Origin: Acidimicrobiia bacterium
GTDB lineage: Bacteria; Actinomycetota; Acidimicrobiia; Spongiisociales; ZC4RG35
Direction: 5' to 3'
Length of the DNA stretch: 47,262 nt
Assembly (NCBI GenBank): GCA_025928935.1
Contig: JAICNB010000016.1
Coordinates: 1 to 47,262, forward strand
The notes below the pieces were generated by a model. The model had not been told where the DNA came from, did not search any database, and worked only from the letters and a program-made list of their open reading frames with translations. This document shows positions 7,986 through 16,479 of this stretch, in pieces (the first letter of the stretch is position 1; each line of letters opens with the position of its first letter). A program made the position numbers and the translations under genes.

Positions 7986-8582
7986 CTAGCGAGCGGTGCC
8001 GAACAGGAGCGACATCGCCTCGGCCCGGGTGGCCGGCTGCGACTCCATGATCCCCCGGACCGCCGAGGTGACCGTCGTGGCGCCGGGCTTCTTCACACCA
8101 CGCATCGACATGCACAGGTGCTCCGCCTCCACGACGACCATCACGCCAAGTGGCTCGAGACGTTCGGTGAGAGCGTCCGCCACCTGAGCGGTGAGCCTTT
8201 CCTGCATCTGGGGGCGGCGGGCGAACCCCTCGACCAGACGCGCCAGCTTGGAGAGGCCGGTGATCCGGCCCTTGGGGATGTAGGCGACGTGGGCCTGCCC
8301 GTGGAAAGGCACGAAATGATGCTCACACATCGAGTAGAACGGGATCTCCCGCACCATCACGATCTCCTGATAGTGCTCGTCGCCAAAGAATGCGTCGACC
8401 ACGTCGCCCGGTTCCCGGTGCAGGCCGTCGAAGACCTCGGCGTAGAAATTGGCCACACGTTCCGGGGTGTCGGACAGACCCTCCCGCTCCGGATCCTCAC
8501 CCAACGCTTCGATGATCTCCCGGACCGCCTTCTCGATCCGACCCCGATCGATCGCCTCGATCCCGTCCCCGATCTCGCTCAT
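7986..8582 (-). CDS. folE: GTP cyclohydrolase I
   Basis: 198 residues, the typical length. Recognisable segments are [16 protein letters not shown], the zinc-site and active-site region [42 protein letters not shown], and the C-terminal [26 protein letters not shown], which supplies the second zinc cysteine. It converts GTP to dihydroneopterin triphosphate, the first step of tetrahydrofolate synthesis. It is the first gene of the minus-strand fol operon, and the 116-bp region upstream is shared with the divergent RHH/DUF4097 operon. Confidence 0.96.
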   Translation of the reverse strand: MSEIGDGIEAIDRGRIEKAVREIIEALGEDPEREGLSDTPERVANFYAEVFDGLHREPGDVVDAFFGDEHYQEIVMVREIPFYSMCEHHFVPFHGQAHVAYIPKGRITGLSKLARLVEGFARRPQMQERLTAQVADALTERLEPLGVMVVVEAEHLCMSMRGVKKPGATTVTSAVRGIMESQPATRAEAMSLLFGTAR

Positions 8583-8624
8583 GTGTTGAAGTTACCGGAG
8601 GGGTCGGGGATATCCCATCGGCTC

Positions 8625-8654
8625 TTGACAAAGTTGTCAGGATGACTGTATTAT
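8625..8654 (+). promoter_or_regulatory. Strong sigma-70 promoter of the RHH/DUF4097 operon
   Basis: TTGACA at 8625-8630 and TATTAT at 8649-8654 are separated by 18 bp. This is the closest match to the vegetative consensus noticed in the window. The predicted start falls near 8661, giving a leader of about 40 bases to the ATG at 8699. Confidence 0.75.
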
Positions 8655-8684
8655 GATGTCATGATGACATCGCAAATGATGTCA
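8655..8684. promoter_or_regulatory. Palindromic operator overlapping the promoter start region
   Basis: GATGTCAT-G-ATGACATC at 8655-8671 is a perfect inverted repeat of two 8-bp arms around one base, directly after the -10 box. A further TGATGTCA lies at 8677-8684, and related TTGTCA and GATGAC words lie between -35 and -10 (8634-8646). Clustered short repeats like these are typical binding sites for ribbon-helix-helix proteins, and an RHH protein is encoded second in this operon. Autoregulation is therefore inferred. Confidence 0.6.
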
Positions 8685-8698
8685 GGGAAGGAGTCAAA

Positions 8699-8842
8699 AT
8701 GATGATCTTCACCGATGGACCGGATGTCCTGGAAACGGTGTTGGAGCAGAGAATCCGGAGGGTGGTCAAGAGAAAGCCCACGATCGCGGAGTTGCCGAGC
8801 CGCCAGGCCGCCGATGCGATGCGTTGGGGCCAGGCCAGATAG
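8699..8842 (+). CDS. 47-residue small protein, first gene of the RHH/DUF4097 operon
   Basis: Tandem ATG codons at 8699 and 8702 open a 47-codon frame ending in TAG at 8840-8842. A strong AGGGAAGGAG ribosome binding site lies 5-6 bases upstream, behind a near-consensus promoter, so it is very likely translated. The product starts MMIFTDGPDVLETVLEQRIR, continues with a basic segment RRVVKRKPTIAELPS, and ends MRWGQAR. A short amphipathic helix is plausible. I do not recognise a family. The stop is 12 bp before the next gene. It might be a co-regulator or partner of the RHH protein, or a leader peptide. Confidence 0.6.
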   Translation: MMIFTDGPDVLETVLEQRIRRVVKRKPTIAELPSRQAADAMRWGQAR

Positions 8843-8854
8843 GAGCGAGAGTCG

Positions 8855-9307
8855 ATGCAGTTGACTCAGACCGAACAACTGATGGAGGCCGCGGTTCAGG
8901 CCCAGTTGCGGCTGGCCCATCCCGATCTGGCCTCGTTTGGGGCCGACCTGCTCGACGTCCTCCGGCCGGCGTTGAGACAAGCCATGATGGAGGTCGTGGA
9001 GATGGCCGCCCAGGAAGTGAACGGGCAGTTGGTCGGCCAAAAGGTCGAGGTGCGACTCGTCGACGGGGAGCCGGAGCTCGGTCTGCGCACCGACGACTCC
9101 AGGGTCCCTCCCCCACCCCCGGATGCGGAGGCGGTAGACGCCGAGGCCCGGATAACGCTCCGTGTCCCCGCCTATCTGAAGGACCTCATCACAGAAGCGG
9201 CTGAGGGGGCCGGCGACTCGGTCAACTCCTTCGTGGTCGAGACGCTTCGGACCAAGGCCTACGAGCGTGGCAGCTCGAACTCGGTGAGACGGACCATCGA
9301 CCTGTGA
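8855..9307 (+). CDS. Ribbon-helix-helix (Arc/HicB-like) DNA-binding protein with N-terminal helical domain
   Basis: 150 residues. The N-terminal half is helical (LRPALRQAMMEVVEMAAQEV, then GQKVEVRLVDGEPEL) and likely forms an oligomerisation module. A proline-rich hinge (VPPPPPDAEA) follows. The C-terminal segment ARITLRVPAYLKDLITEAA with SVNSFVVETLR matches a ribbon-helix-helix domain: a short beta strand and two helices. A homologous arrangement, annotated HicB-like, is found beside DUF4097 genes in streptomycetes as I recall. An AGGAG site precedes the ATG at 8855. The stop overlaps the next start (GTGA). I infer that it represses its own operon through the palindromes at 8655-8684. No HicA-type toxin is adjacent, so a toxin-antitoxin role is not supported. 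Confidence 0.8.
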   Translation: MQLTQTEQLMEAAVQAQLRLAHPDLASFGADLLDVLRPALRQAMMEVVEMAAQEVNGQLVGQKVEVRLVDGEPELGLRTDDSRVPPPPPDAEAVDAEARITLRVPAYLKDLITEAAEGAGDSVNSFVVETLRTKAYERGSSNSVRRTIDL

Positions 9308-10035
9308 TCGACCGGGAGTTCACCGTCGACGGGAGCCCGGTGGTCCGAATCGCAATCAGATCCGGACGGGTGAATGTCCAAGAAGGCGATTCAGGGGTGG
9401 TCCGGCTCACGATCGACAGCAGTGATACACGCTTCGATCTCCAACAGCGGATGGGCACCATCGAGGCATCGGGAGCCGGGAGGACCTACGTCACCGTCCA
9501 CGTTCCGCCCCGCGCCGAGGTCGAGGTCGAAAGCTCGAGCGGCGACGTCACCGTCTCTGTCCCCCTGGCGCGCCTCGACGCCTCCACCGCGAGCGGCAAC
9601 ATCGATTTCGGCACCACCGAGCGGCTGCGGGCCAAGACCGCGAGCGGCCGGGTTCGAGGTGACCAAGTGGACGGTGAGGCGATCTGCGTCACCGCATCGG
9701 GGAGCATCAGGATCACCCGACTCATGGACCGGGCCGACCTGTCCACTGCATCAGGCGATGTGACCGTCGGGGAGTGCGCCGGGATCGTCCACTGTGCCAC
9801 CCTGTCGGGCAATGTCCGGGTCGAGAAGGTCACGGCGCCGTCGGTCAAGGTCAAGTCGATGTCCGGCGGAGTCAGACTCGGCATCCCACCCCGGACCCGA
9901 CTCGAACTGGACGCGGAATCTCTCTCCGGAAAGGTGAGATTGCCCGAGCCCAACCCTCGACCCGAGCCTCCGGAGCGCGAGATCAGCGTGAAGGTGAGGT
10001 TGGTGTCCGGCGACCTGAGGATCGAACGGGTTTAG
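9304..10035 (+). CDS. DUF4097 beta-strand-repeat protein (toastrack-like)
   Basis: 243 residues beginning with GTG in a 4-bp overlap with the RHH gene. The body is a series of short repeats containing SSGDVTV, TASGNIDF, TASGRVRG, TASGSIRI, TASGDVTV, LSGNVRV and SGGVRL, spaced by about 18-25 residues. This is the hallmark of DUF4097, predicted to form a right-handed beta solenoid. There is no signal peptide or membrane segment, so the protein should be cytoplasmic. Function is unknown; the tight coupling with an RHH regulator suggests the two act together. Its TAG overlaps the TAA of convergent ftsH by 2 bases on opposite strands. Confidence 0.85.
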   Translation: MIDREFTVDGSPVVRIAIRSGRVNVQEGDSGVVRLTIDSSDTRFDLQQRMGTIEASGAGRTYVTVHVPPRAEVEVESSSGDVTVSVPLARLDASTASGNIDFGTTERLRAKTASGRVRGDQVDGEAICVTASGSIRITRLMDRADLSTASGDVTVGECAGIVHCATLSGNVRVEKVTAPSVKVKSMSGGVRLGIPPRTRLELDAESLSGKVRLPEPNPRPEPPEREISVKVRLVSGDLRIERV

Positions 10036-12029
10036 CCGCCCTCGGTTGCGGGCCGGCTGGAGCGCCGCAGCTTTCGGTTGAGGGTGAGCGACTCGGTCAC
10101 CGGCTCCTCTTCAGTCTCCACCTCTTCCGCAGCCGCAATCTGCTCCCGTGGCTGGGGGATGACCGGGTTGTCCGGGTACTTGATGCGAAGCGCGCCCTCG
10201 GAGGTGTGCTCCCACTTGGGCACGTCGGCGAACAACTCGGCTACCTGGTCCCGGTCGACGGTCTCGCTCTCGAGCAGGGCCGAGACCATTTGCTCCATCG
10301 AGTCCTGATGGCGCTCCAGGATCAGCCGCGCCTCCTCGTGGGCGGCGTTGATCATCTTGCGAACCTCGTTGTCGATGTTGGCCGCGACCTCGTCCGAGTA
10401 ATCCTGTTGCCGGGAGTAATCACGGCCCAGGAACACTTCACCGTTGGGCTTGCCGTACTGCATGGGCCCGAGGATGTCGCTCATCCCGTATTCCATCACC
10501 ATGCGCCGGGCGATGGCAGTGGCCTTCTCGATGTCGTTGGCCGCACCGGTGGTGGGATCGGCGAAGATGAGCTCCTCGGCCGTGCGCCCGCCGAGCAACA
10601 TGGCCAGCTGATCGACCAGCTCGGAACGACGGACCAGGTACTTGTCGTGGGTCGGGAGCGCCAGGGTGTGACCCAGGGATCGGCCGCGGGCCACGATGGT
10701 CACCTTGTGGACCGGGTCGGAGTTGGGGAGGGCATATCCGACGAGGGCGTGACCCGTCTCGTGATAGGCGATCAGCCGCTTCTCCTCGTCGGTCATGACC
10801 TTGGTCTTGCGCTCGGGGCCGGCGATGACCCGGTCGATCGCCTCCTCGAGCTCGAACATCCCGATGTCCTTGCGGCGTCGTCTCGTGGCGAGCAGGGCAG
10901 CCTCGTTGATCAGGTTGGCCAGGTCCGCGCCGGTGAAACCCGGGGTCCGCCGGGCCAGCACACCGAGGTCGATCTCGTCGTTGAGCGGCTTGCCCTTCGA
11001 GTGGACTTCGAGGATGTCCTTGCGACCCTCGACGTCGGGTGCGTCCACGACGATCTGACGGTCGAAACGGCCGGGGCGGAGCAGGGCGGGGTCGAGGATG
11101 TCGGGCCGGTTGGTCGCAGCCATGACGATGACGCCGCTGTTGCCCTCGAATCCGTCTAGCTCGACCAGGAGCTGGTTCAGGGTCTGCTCGCGCTCGTCAT
11201 GGCCTCCACCGAGGCCGGCGCCGCGATGACGGCCCACGGCATCGATCTCGTCGATGAACACGATGGCAGGGGCGCTCTGCTTGGCCTGGTCGAAAAGGTC
11301 ACGGACCCTGGAGGCACCGACGCCGACGAACATCTCCACGAAGTCGGAGCCAGAGATGGAGAGGAAGGGAACCCCTGCCTCGCCGGCCACGGCCTTGGCC
11401 AGCAGGGTCTTGCCCGTGCCGGGAGGGCCGAAGAGGAGCACGCCGCGAGGGATCTTCGCCCCCATCTGGCGGTACTTGTCCGGATTCTGGAGGAAGTCCT
11501 TGATCTCCTCGAGCTCCTCCTTGGCCTCGATGAGCCCGGCGACGTCGTCGAAGCTGATCTTCGGCTGCTCCTTGCCGACGAGTTTGGCCCTGGACTTGCC
11601 GAACTGCATGACGCGGTTCCCGCCGCCCTGCATCTGCATGAAGATGAAGACCATGAAACCGAGCAGGAACAGCCACGGAAGGAAGCTGATCAGCACCTCC
11701 CAGAAGCCCGGAGGCTGTGGGTCTGAACTGAAGGGGGTCCCGGATTCTCGGATCAGGGTGACGAGATCGCCTTCGGCGCCCTCGGGATAGCTGGAGACCT
11801 GATCCCACGCCTCGGGTGGGAGTGTGGAGTTCGTGACGCGGCCCTGCAGCTCGTTGGAGCGGGCCAGCATCTCGACCGCCTCGTAGTCACCGGCCTCGAC
11901 CCTGTCCATGAACTGGGAGAGCTCGACGACCTCGGGCCCCTGCACCTGGTCGAACCACCACTGAGCCAGGATGGCCAGCATGATTATCGACAGGCCGTAG
12001 ACGACCAGTGTGCGCAGGGTTCGGTTCAC
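10032..12029 (-). CDS. ftsH: ATP-dependent zinc metalloprotease FtsH
   Basis: 665 residues. Transmembrane segments lie at about residues 9-26 and 111-132, with a small extracytoplasmic domain between. The AAA module has Walker A GPPGTGKT at 201-208, Walker B IVFIDEID near 257, and the SRH with [17 protein letters not shown]. The zinc protease motif HETGH is at 423-427, and the C-terminal tail is Glu-rich. FtsH extracts and degrades membrane and regulatory proteins. The start is a GTG at 12029 with a GAGG site. It is the last gene of a tilS-hpt-ftsH set, 86 bp after hpt, so it may also have its own promoter. Confidence 0.97.
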   Translation of the reverse strand: MNRTLRTLVVYGLSIIMLAILAQWWFDQVQGPEVVELSQFMDRVEAGDYEAVEMLARSNELQGRVTNSTLPPEAWDQVSSYPEGAEGDLVTLIRESGTPFSSDPQPPGFWEVLISFLPWLFLLGFMVFIFMQMQGGGNRVMQFGKSRAKLVGKEQPKISFDDVAGLIEAKEELEEIKDFLQNPDKYRQMGAKIPRGVLLFGPPGTGKTLLAKAVAGEAGVPFLSISGSDFVEMFVGVGASRVRDLFDQAKQSAPAIVFIDEIDAVGRHRGAGLGGGHDEREQTLNQLLVELDGFEGNSGVIVMAATNRPDILDPALLRPGRFDRQIVVDAPDVEGRKDILEVHSKGKPLNDEIDLGVLARRTPGFTGADLANLINEAALLATRRRRKDIGMFELEEAIDRVIAGPERKTKVMTDEEKRLIAYHETGHALVGYALPNSDPVHKVTIVARGRSLGHTLALPTHDKYLVRRSELVDQLAMLLGGRTAEELIFADPTTGAANDIEKATAIARRMVMEYGMSDILGPMQYGKPNGEVFLGRDYSRQQDYSDEVAANIDNEVRKMINAAHEEARLILERHQDSMEQMVSALLESETVDRDQVAELFADVPKWEHTSEGALRIKYPDNPVIPQPREQIAAAEEVETEEEPVTESLTLNRKLRRSSRPATEGG

Positions 12030-12115
12030 TGAGACCTCAAGTCAGACTCGGGGGAAGACTCCGAATTGTCAATGCTAAGGGAAAACGTGCCGTATTCGTA
12101 TACCCGGCTGCCGGC

Positions 12116-12637
12116 TCAACCGTCGGCACCCATCACGCCGACGTACGGCAGGTTCCGGTATTTCCCGGCGTAGTCGAGGCCGTAGCCGACCACGAACTCG
12201 GGCCCGATCGGGAATCCGACGTACTTGACCTGCAGTGGCACTCTCTGGATGCCCTCCTTGAGCAGCAGTGCGGCGATCTCCAAGGAGGCGGGCTTGCGCA
12301 CGTTGAGGCTCTTCATCAGATAGTTGAGGGTGAGCCCCGAGTCGATGATGTCCTCGACGATGAGGACATGCCGTCCTTCGATCTCCTCGTCCAGGTCTTT
12401 CAGGATGCGGACCACACCCGAGGTCTGTGTCGACGCTCCGTAGGAAGAGACCGCCATGAAGTCGAATTCGACCGGGAGGTCGATGTGTCGGGCCAGGTCG
12501 GCCATCACCATGAAGGCTCCTCTCAGCACCCCGACCAGCAGGACGTCCTTGCCCTGGTAGTCCGCCGTGATCTGCCCACCCAGGTCGGCGAGCTTCTCTT
12601 CGATTTCCTCGGCGGTGATCAAGGGCTTGATGTCCAT
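12116..12637 (-). CDS. hpt: Hypoxanthine phosphoribosyltransferase
   Basis: 173 residues from the ATG at 12637 (MDIKPLITAEEIEEKLADLG), which has an AGAGGA site. Longer readings of the frame run into tilS and are rejected. VLRGAFMVMADLARH and the PRPP-binding loop HVLIVEDIIDSGLTL are the family signatures, and the flexible loop contains SSYGAST. The enzyme salvages hypoxanthine and guanine to IMP and GMP. Its start overlaps the end of tilS by 19 bp, an order (tilS-hpt-ftsH) conserved widely in Gram-positives. Confidence 0.95.
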   Translation of the reverse strand: MDIKPLITAEEIEEKLADLGGQITADYQGKDVLLVGVLRGAFMVMADLARHIDLPVEFDFMAVSSYGASTQTSGVVRILKDLDEEIEGRHVLIVEDIIDSGLTLNYLMKSLNVRKPASLEIAALLLKEGIQRVPLQVKYVGFPIGPEFVVGYGLDYAGKYRNLPYVGVMGADG

Positions 12638-13866
12638 CCGGATTCCTCTCTGGCGAACAGGGAAAGGTAGCCGTTGGCCCCGGGCCGATACCAGGCCACC
12701 GGAAGCCTCCTCTCCCCCGGCACCCAAGCCGGCTGCTCATTGGCCGAGACCACCAGCCGACCGTCGTCGTCGACCCTTGCGTCCAGCGCGACGTCCGCGG
12801 GGAACACTGCAGACCAGGTCCCGACGGGGAACACCCGGCACGGGCCTTCGAGACGATCGACGAGGATCTCGAAACCGCCCACCAGGTTCCGGCCCACTTC
12901 GAGGTCCACCGGGATCTCGGCACCGCTCTCGTCGCCGGACGGCCTGAACACGAGAAGAGGGCCCTCGTGAGCAACCTCCAGGCCAGTGCCGAGAAGCGTG
13001 GCCCTTCGGCGACGCCCGGCTACCTCCCAGATCGCCGCCATCTCCGCAGCGGTGCCACCGTACGGGGGTCGGAGCCGGCTCAGGCAACCCCGGATGGCAC
13101 GGTCGGCCACCGATCGGGGCACGGCCTGCAACGAGCCGATGGGAAGGGCCAGGGTCGAGCCGGACTCGACGACCGGCAGCGATGCAGCCTCGGAAGACAG
13201 GTGTTGCTCGTCGGATTGGAGGAATGAGGCAGAACGGGCCAGCGCCTCGACCAGCCTCGGGTTGAACCGACCGGCCAACTCGGGGATGACTTCGAGACGG
13301 ATCGCGTTCCTGCGCAGCCCCGGGTCGAGATTGGACGGGTCGTCCTCGTAGGGCAGCCCGCCCAGGCCGGCCAACTCTCTGGTCTGAGCCCGTGACACCT
13401 GGAGCATCGGGCGAGCCACATGTCCTGTCCGGGCAGGGATCCCGGCCAATCCGGCCGGCCCGGCGCCGCGGAGCAGGTTCATGAGCACGGTCTCGGCCTG
13501 ATCGTCGAGGGTGTGGGCAGTGAGCAGGATCTCGCCAGGCTGCAGCGAGCCGATGAGCGCCCGATACCTCCTCTCACGGGCCTGCCCCTCGAACGAGGCG
13601 CCGGCCGGGATCTCTGTCTCCAGCACGACGAGTGGCGTGCTCGTGCGGTCGGCCACGGCTCGAGCCGCCTGCTCCAGACGTCCCGAGGCGGCCAGACCAT
13701 GATTGACATGCACGGCTCGTCGCCCCTGTCCCCGTTGTGCCATCAGATAGGCGAGCGACGCCGAGTCGGCCCCACCGGAGAGAGCGATCACCGGATATTG
13801 CTCGGGCAGATCGAGGAGATCGAGCAATCTTTCCCTGAGCTGGATCAGGCGACGCGACTCAGCCAT
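12619..13866 (-). CDS. tilS: tRNA(Ile)-lysidine synthase
   Basis: 415 residues from the ATG at 13866 (MAESRRLIQLRERLLDLL). The frame remains open far upstream to 14691, but that part is antisense-like sequence within the metalloprotease gene and has no TilS similarity. The N-type PP-loop motif ALSGGADSASLAYLM and the AVHVNHGL and LLTAHTLDDQAETVLMNLLRGAG segments identify the ATP-pyrophosphatase family. TilS converts the wobble cytidine of tRNA-Ile(CAU) to lysidine, allowing AUA decoding. It overlaps the metalloprotease gene by 22 bp and hpt by 19 bp. Confidence 0.93.
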   Translation of the reverse strand: MAESRRLIQLRERLLDLLDLPEQYPVIALSGGADSASLAYLMAQRGQGRRAVHVNHGLAASGRLEQAARAVADRTSTPLVVLETEIPAGASFEGQARERRYRALIGSLQPGEILLTAHTLDDQAETVLMNLLRGAGPAGLAGIPARTGHVARPMLQVSRAQTRELAGLGGLPYEDDPSNLDPGLRRNAIRLEVIPELAGRFNPRLVEALARSASFLQSDEQHLSSEAASLPVVESGSTLALPIGSLQAVPRSVADRAIRGCLSRLRPPYGGTAAEMAAIWEVAGRRRRATLLGTGLEVAHEGPLLVFRPSGDESGAEIPVDLEVGRNLVGGFEILVDRLEGPCRVFPVGTWSAVFPADVALDARVDDDGRLVVSANEQPAWVPGERRLPVAWYRPGANGYLSLFAREESGWTSSP

Positions 13867-14888
13867 CGCTCGGGGCTTTCGATCTCCTCGAGCGTGGGGA
13901 GGCTGCCTGCCCCCCTGAAGGCGAGACCCACAGCTTCCCAACCGGCCTCGCGCTCGACGATCTCGATGAAGCGCTCCCCCATCCGGTACTGATTCATCTT
14001 CATCTCCAGCCCGGTGAGCCGGAAGAACGCCGCCGTTCGCTTGTCCTGGCGACGTGCCTTGAGCACCTTGCTCATCCTCTCCTGGGTGCGGAGGTGCTGG
14101 CCGCCGAGCCGATCCATGACGACGTGACCATGACCCTCGAGAAGCGACATCAGAGCCTGCACCTTGTCGATGACGATGTTCTGCTCGGAGGAGGCGAACA
14201 GACCGAGCAGGCCACGCTCGTCGATCACCGGCCCACCCGAGTACCGGCGTCTGGTCACCTCGTCGATGACCCGGTTGAGCCGTCCCGGCTCCGGTTTCGA
14301 GTGCTCCACCAGGTCGTTGACCAGACCCATGAAGTAGGCCCGGAGCCAGGGGACTCCCTGGAACTGGGCTCGGTGGGTCAGTTCGTGCAGCGCCACCCAG
14401 AACCTGAACTCCTCGGGTCGGAATTGGTGCGCCCGCTCGAGCTGCAGGATGTTGGGGCCGACGAAAGCGACCACGTCGGCGTCCTCGCCGGTGGGCAGGA
14501 CCAACTCGTACTGGCCCAGGACACGTCGAGCGATGACACCCAGCACCGCGGTCAGCTCGGCCTGAACCATGCGGTTGGCCAGTGAGCCAACTCCTCTCGC
14601 TCCGGGGCCTGAGGACTCCAATCTCTCCGTGAGCTGACGCTGGAGGGGTTCCATGAGATGGCTGAAGCTGGCCACGTTGCGCTCGATCCACTCGGACCGG
14701 CCGATGACGATCGTGGTCGGGTCACCAGGAAGATCGAGACCGGTCGCCTCGGGCACGAGCCGGGAGACCTGCCCGGTGAGTCGGATCATGTCGGCTTCGA
14801 GGGCCGACCGGTGATAGGTCTCGGCGAGCGGGTAGGTCCCTGCGATCCTGTCCGCGAGACGACCCGAGCCGGGCCGGATGGGTGTCAC
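13845..14888 (-). CDS. Zinc-dependent metalloprotease-like protein (DUF2342 family)
   Basis: 347 residues. The motif FWVALHELTHRAQFQGVPWL near residues 160-180 contains HELTH, the HExxH zinc site. The remainder is helical. The family, also annotated as F420-biosynthesis-associated or DUF2342, occurs next to tilS in many actinobacteria (Rv3626c in M. tuberculosis, from memory). Its substrate is unknown. It overlaps tilS downstream by 22 bp and its ATG overlaps the stop of the membrane protein upstream by 4 bp. It has no signal peptide, so it should act in the cytoplasm. Confidence 0.85.
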   Translation of the reverse strand: MTPIRPGSGRLADRIAGTYPLAETYHRSALEADMIRLTGQVSRLVPEATGLDLPGDPTTIVIGRSEWIERNVASFSHLMEPLQRQLTERLESSGPGARGVGSLANRMVQAELTAVLGVIARRVLGQYELVLPTGEDADVVAFVGPNILQLERAHQFRPEEFRFWVALHELTHRAQFQGVPWLRAYFMGLVNDLVEHSKPEPGRLNRVIDEVTRRRYSGGPVIDERGLLGLFASSEQNIVIDKVQALMSLLEGHGHVVMDRLGGQHLRTQERMSKVLKARRQDKRTAAFFRLTGLEMKMNQYRMGERFIEIVEREAGWEAVGLAFRGAGSLPTLEEIESPERWLSRVA

Positions 14889-15199
14889 TCCTTGACGATT
14901 CGGTACCGCCTGCGGACGACCCTCGTGAAGTACTGGATCGTGGTCATGACGATGACCAGGACGGCGAGCACGATCCCGGTCGGGATCATGTAGCGGTATG
15001 TCCAGTCGGGCAGGGGCTCGGTGGCCTCCGGCGTGGTCATCTGCACCGCAGGCTCGATGCCGGAGGTGGGCGCCGGTTCTTCGGCGATCGTGGTCGAGGT
15101 GGGCTCTTCACCCTCGGTGCCCAGGGCGGGTGTCACGAAGAACATGGCCTGGGCGGCGAGGATGACGAGAAGGGTGGCGATGCGGCTGAATCGCTTCAT
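14885..15199 (-). CDS. Small membrane protein with signal sequence
   Basis: 104 residues. A signal peptide or first membrane helix (MKRFSRIATLLVILAAQAMF) is followed by a Thr/Glu/Pro-rich extracytoplasmic segment. A transmembrane helix (MIPTGIVLAVLVIVMTTIQYF) comes next, then a basic cytoplasmic tail RVVRRRYRIVKE. The topology suits a small single-pass protein anchored at the cell surface. No family was recognised. It overlaps the metalloprotease start by 4 bp, which implies coexpression. Confidence 0.72.
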   Translation of the reverse strand: MKRFSRIATLLVILAAQAMFFVTPALGTEGEEPTSTTIAEEPAPTSGIEPAVQMTTPEATEPLPDWTYRYMIPTGIVLAVLVIVMTTIQYFTRVVRRRYRIVKE

Positions 15200-15242
15200 C
15201 TGGAGCGCACGTTAGTGGTCGGTCGGCCGAGGAGGCCGCGGT

Positions 15243-15485
15243 CTAGGACGAGGCCGCCTCACGGGCCAGGGCGTCGCGGAGTCTCTGCAGGAACTCGTCG
15301 GGAACGTCCTCCGCCAGCCGCTCCCTGACCACGATCTGGAGCCGCGCCTCGAAGTCGAAGCTCTTGAGACAGCCCGAGCAGTCCTCGAGGTGGGCCCGAA
15401 TCACGGACGTAGTCGTCTCCTCGATCTCACGGTCCAGGTACTGATAGAGGTTGGTCAGTGCGTCGTCGCACTCATGGCCGCTCAT
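15243..15485 (-). CDS. rsrA: Zinc-binding anti-sigma factor, RsrA family
   Basis: 80 residues. Cys6, His32, Cys36 and Cys39 form the ZAS motif HxxxCxxC (HLEDCSGC) with the upstream cysteine 26 residues before the histidine, the same spacing as in Streptomyces RsrA. In that family zinc release and disulfide formation under thiol oxidation free SigR. It starts in a 4-bp ATGA overlap with the sigma factor gene, the standard arrangement for the pair. Confidence 0.88.
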   Translation of the reverse strand: MSGHECDDALTNLYQYLDREIEETTTSVIRAHLEDCSGCLKSFDFEARLQIVVRERLAEDVPDEFLQRLRDALAREAASS

Positions 15486-16060
15486 GGTCGCTCCGCGCCT
15501 TCAGGCACAAGGCCCCTTTTGACTGCGTAATCCCATAACGATTTCTCCATCGCCTTTCTTCCCCGATGAAGCCGCGACATGACGGTACCGATGGGGATGT
15601 CGAGGATGTCGGCTATCTCCTTGTATGAGAAACCGGCCAGATCGGCGAGAAGGACGGGGAGACGGAAATTCTCCGGAAGGTCCTCGACTGCCTCTTTGAT
15701 GTCGGACTCGACCAACCCGTCGAGCACGCGGTCCTCGGTCGACCGCGCCGCCTCCGCGGACTCCTCGGAGCCGATGTTGCGATAGAGGTAGAGGTCCTCC
15801 ACGGCGCCAAGGTCGACCTCGGACGGGCGGCGCGAGTCCTTGCGGTACTTGTTGATGTAGGTGTTGGTCAGGATCCGGTAGAGCCATGCCTTGAGGTTGG
15901 TCCCCTCCTCGAAGGTGTGATACGCCCGATAAGCCTTGAGGAAGGTCTCCTGCACCAGGTCCTCCGCGTCGGCCGGGTTGCGGGTCATGCGCATGGCGGC
16001 GCTGTAGAGCTGAGGGGCGAACTGCATGGCGTCGCGCTCGAAGTTGGCCTGGTCAGCCAC
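15482..16060 (-). CDS. sigR: ECF sigma factor, SigR/SigH type
   Basis: 192 residues from a GTG at 16060 ([20 protein letters not shown]). The frame extends upstream to 16237 but the extra part is basic and lacks similarity. Region 2 contains [20 protein letters not shown] and [16 protein letters not shown]. Region 4 contains [26 protein letters not shown] with the helix-turn-helix [17 protein letters not shown]. SigR-type factors control thiol redox homeostasis. No Shine-Dalgarno sequence precedes the GTG, but TACCGT sits 6 bases upstream, so transcription may start at the GTG (leaderless). It is followed by its anti-sigma factor. Confidence 0.9.
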   Translation of the reverse strand: MADQANFERDAMQFAPQLYSAAMRMTRNPADAEDLVQETFLKAYRAYHTFEEGTNLKAWLYRILTNTYINKYRKDSRRPSEVDLGAVEDLYLYRNIGSEESAEAARSTEDRVLDGLVESDIKEAVEDLPENFRLPVLLADLAGFSYKEIADILDIPIGTVMSRLHRGRKAMEKSLWDYAVKRGLVPEGAERP

Positions 16061-16272
16061 GGGGGAACGGTACAGGGCCAGGGAAGAAAGCCCTAAGTCC
16101 GGCGTCGGCCGAGTCTGCCCGCAGGAGGCACGCCTGGGGATCGTCCAACGACGCCGGCTGCCGGCGCTGGACTGTGGCCAGGATGACTTCCGACACGAGG
16201 TCGGCCGCACACTCCCGTCCGACCGATGACGCTGCAAAACCCACGGGTGACAGGACGTTGCAGGGTCGACGA

Positions 16273-16347
16273 TGGAGCCGGAGAGGGGAGTCGAACCCCT
16301 GGCCTATCGCTTACGAGGCGATTGCTCTACCACTGAGCTACTCCGGC
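16273..16347 (-). tRNA. tRNA-Thr (anticodon CGT)
   Basis: The minus strand folds into a complete cloverleaf. The acceptor stem GCCGGAG pairs with CTCCGGC, the D arm is GCTC/GAGC, and the anticodon stem ATCGC/GCGAT encloses the loop CTCGTAA with anticodon CGT. The variable region is 5 nt, and the T stem AGGGG/CCCCT has the loop TTCGACT. The discriminator is T and CCA is encoded at 16273-16275. It decodes ACG. It lies alone between holB and sigR. Confidence 0.97.
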
Positions 16348-16479
16348 GGGGATCCCAATGGTAAAGCGACGAGATTCGCTGAGCCAGATGCTCTCCAGTG
16401 GACGAGGGACCGAGTCTCCACCTTGTGCAGCCACCCACCGCCATGGTGGACTCGTGTACCAGGATCAAGAGCCCTGAGC

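Noticed and set aside
8855-9307. A HicA/HicB toxin-antitoxin pair
   Set aside because: The RHH domain is HicB-like, but no HicA-like toxin is adjacent and the partner is a DUF4097 solenoid.
9774-11159. A long frame antisense to ftsH
   Set aside because: It mirrors the codon structure of ftsH, has no recognisable domain, and the ftsH frame is unambiguous.
12619-14691. A 690-codon reading frame containing tilS
   Set aside because: The part before the ATG at 13866 runs through the metalloprotease gene in another frame and shows no TilS similarity; high GC keeps such frames open.
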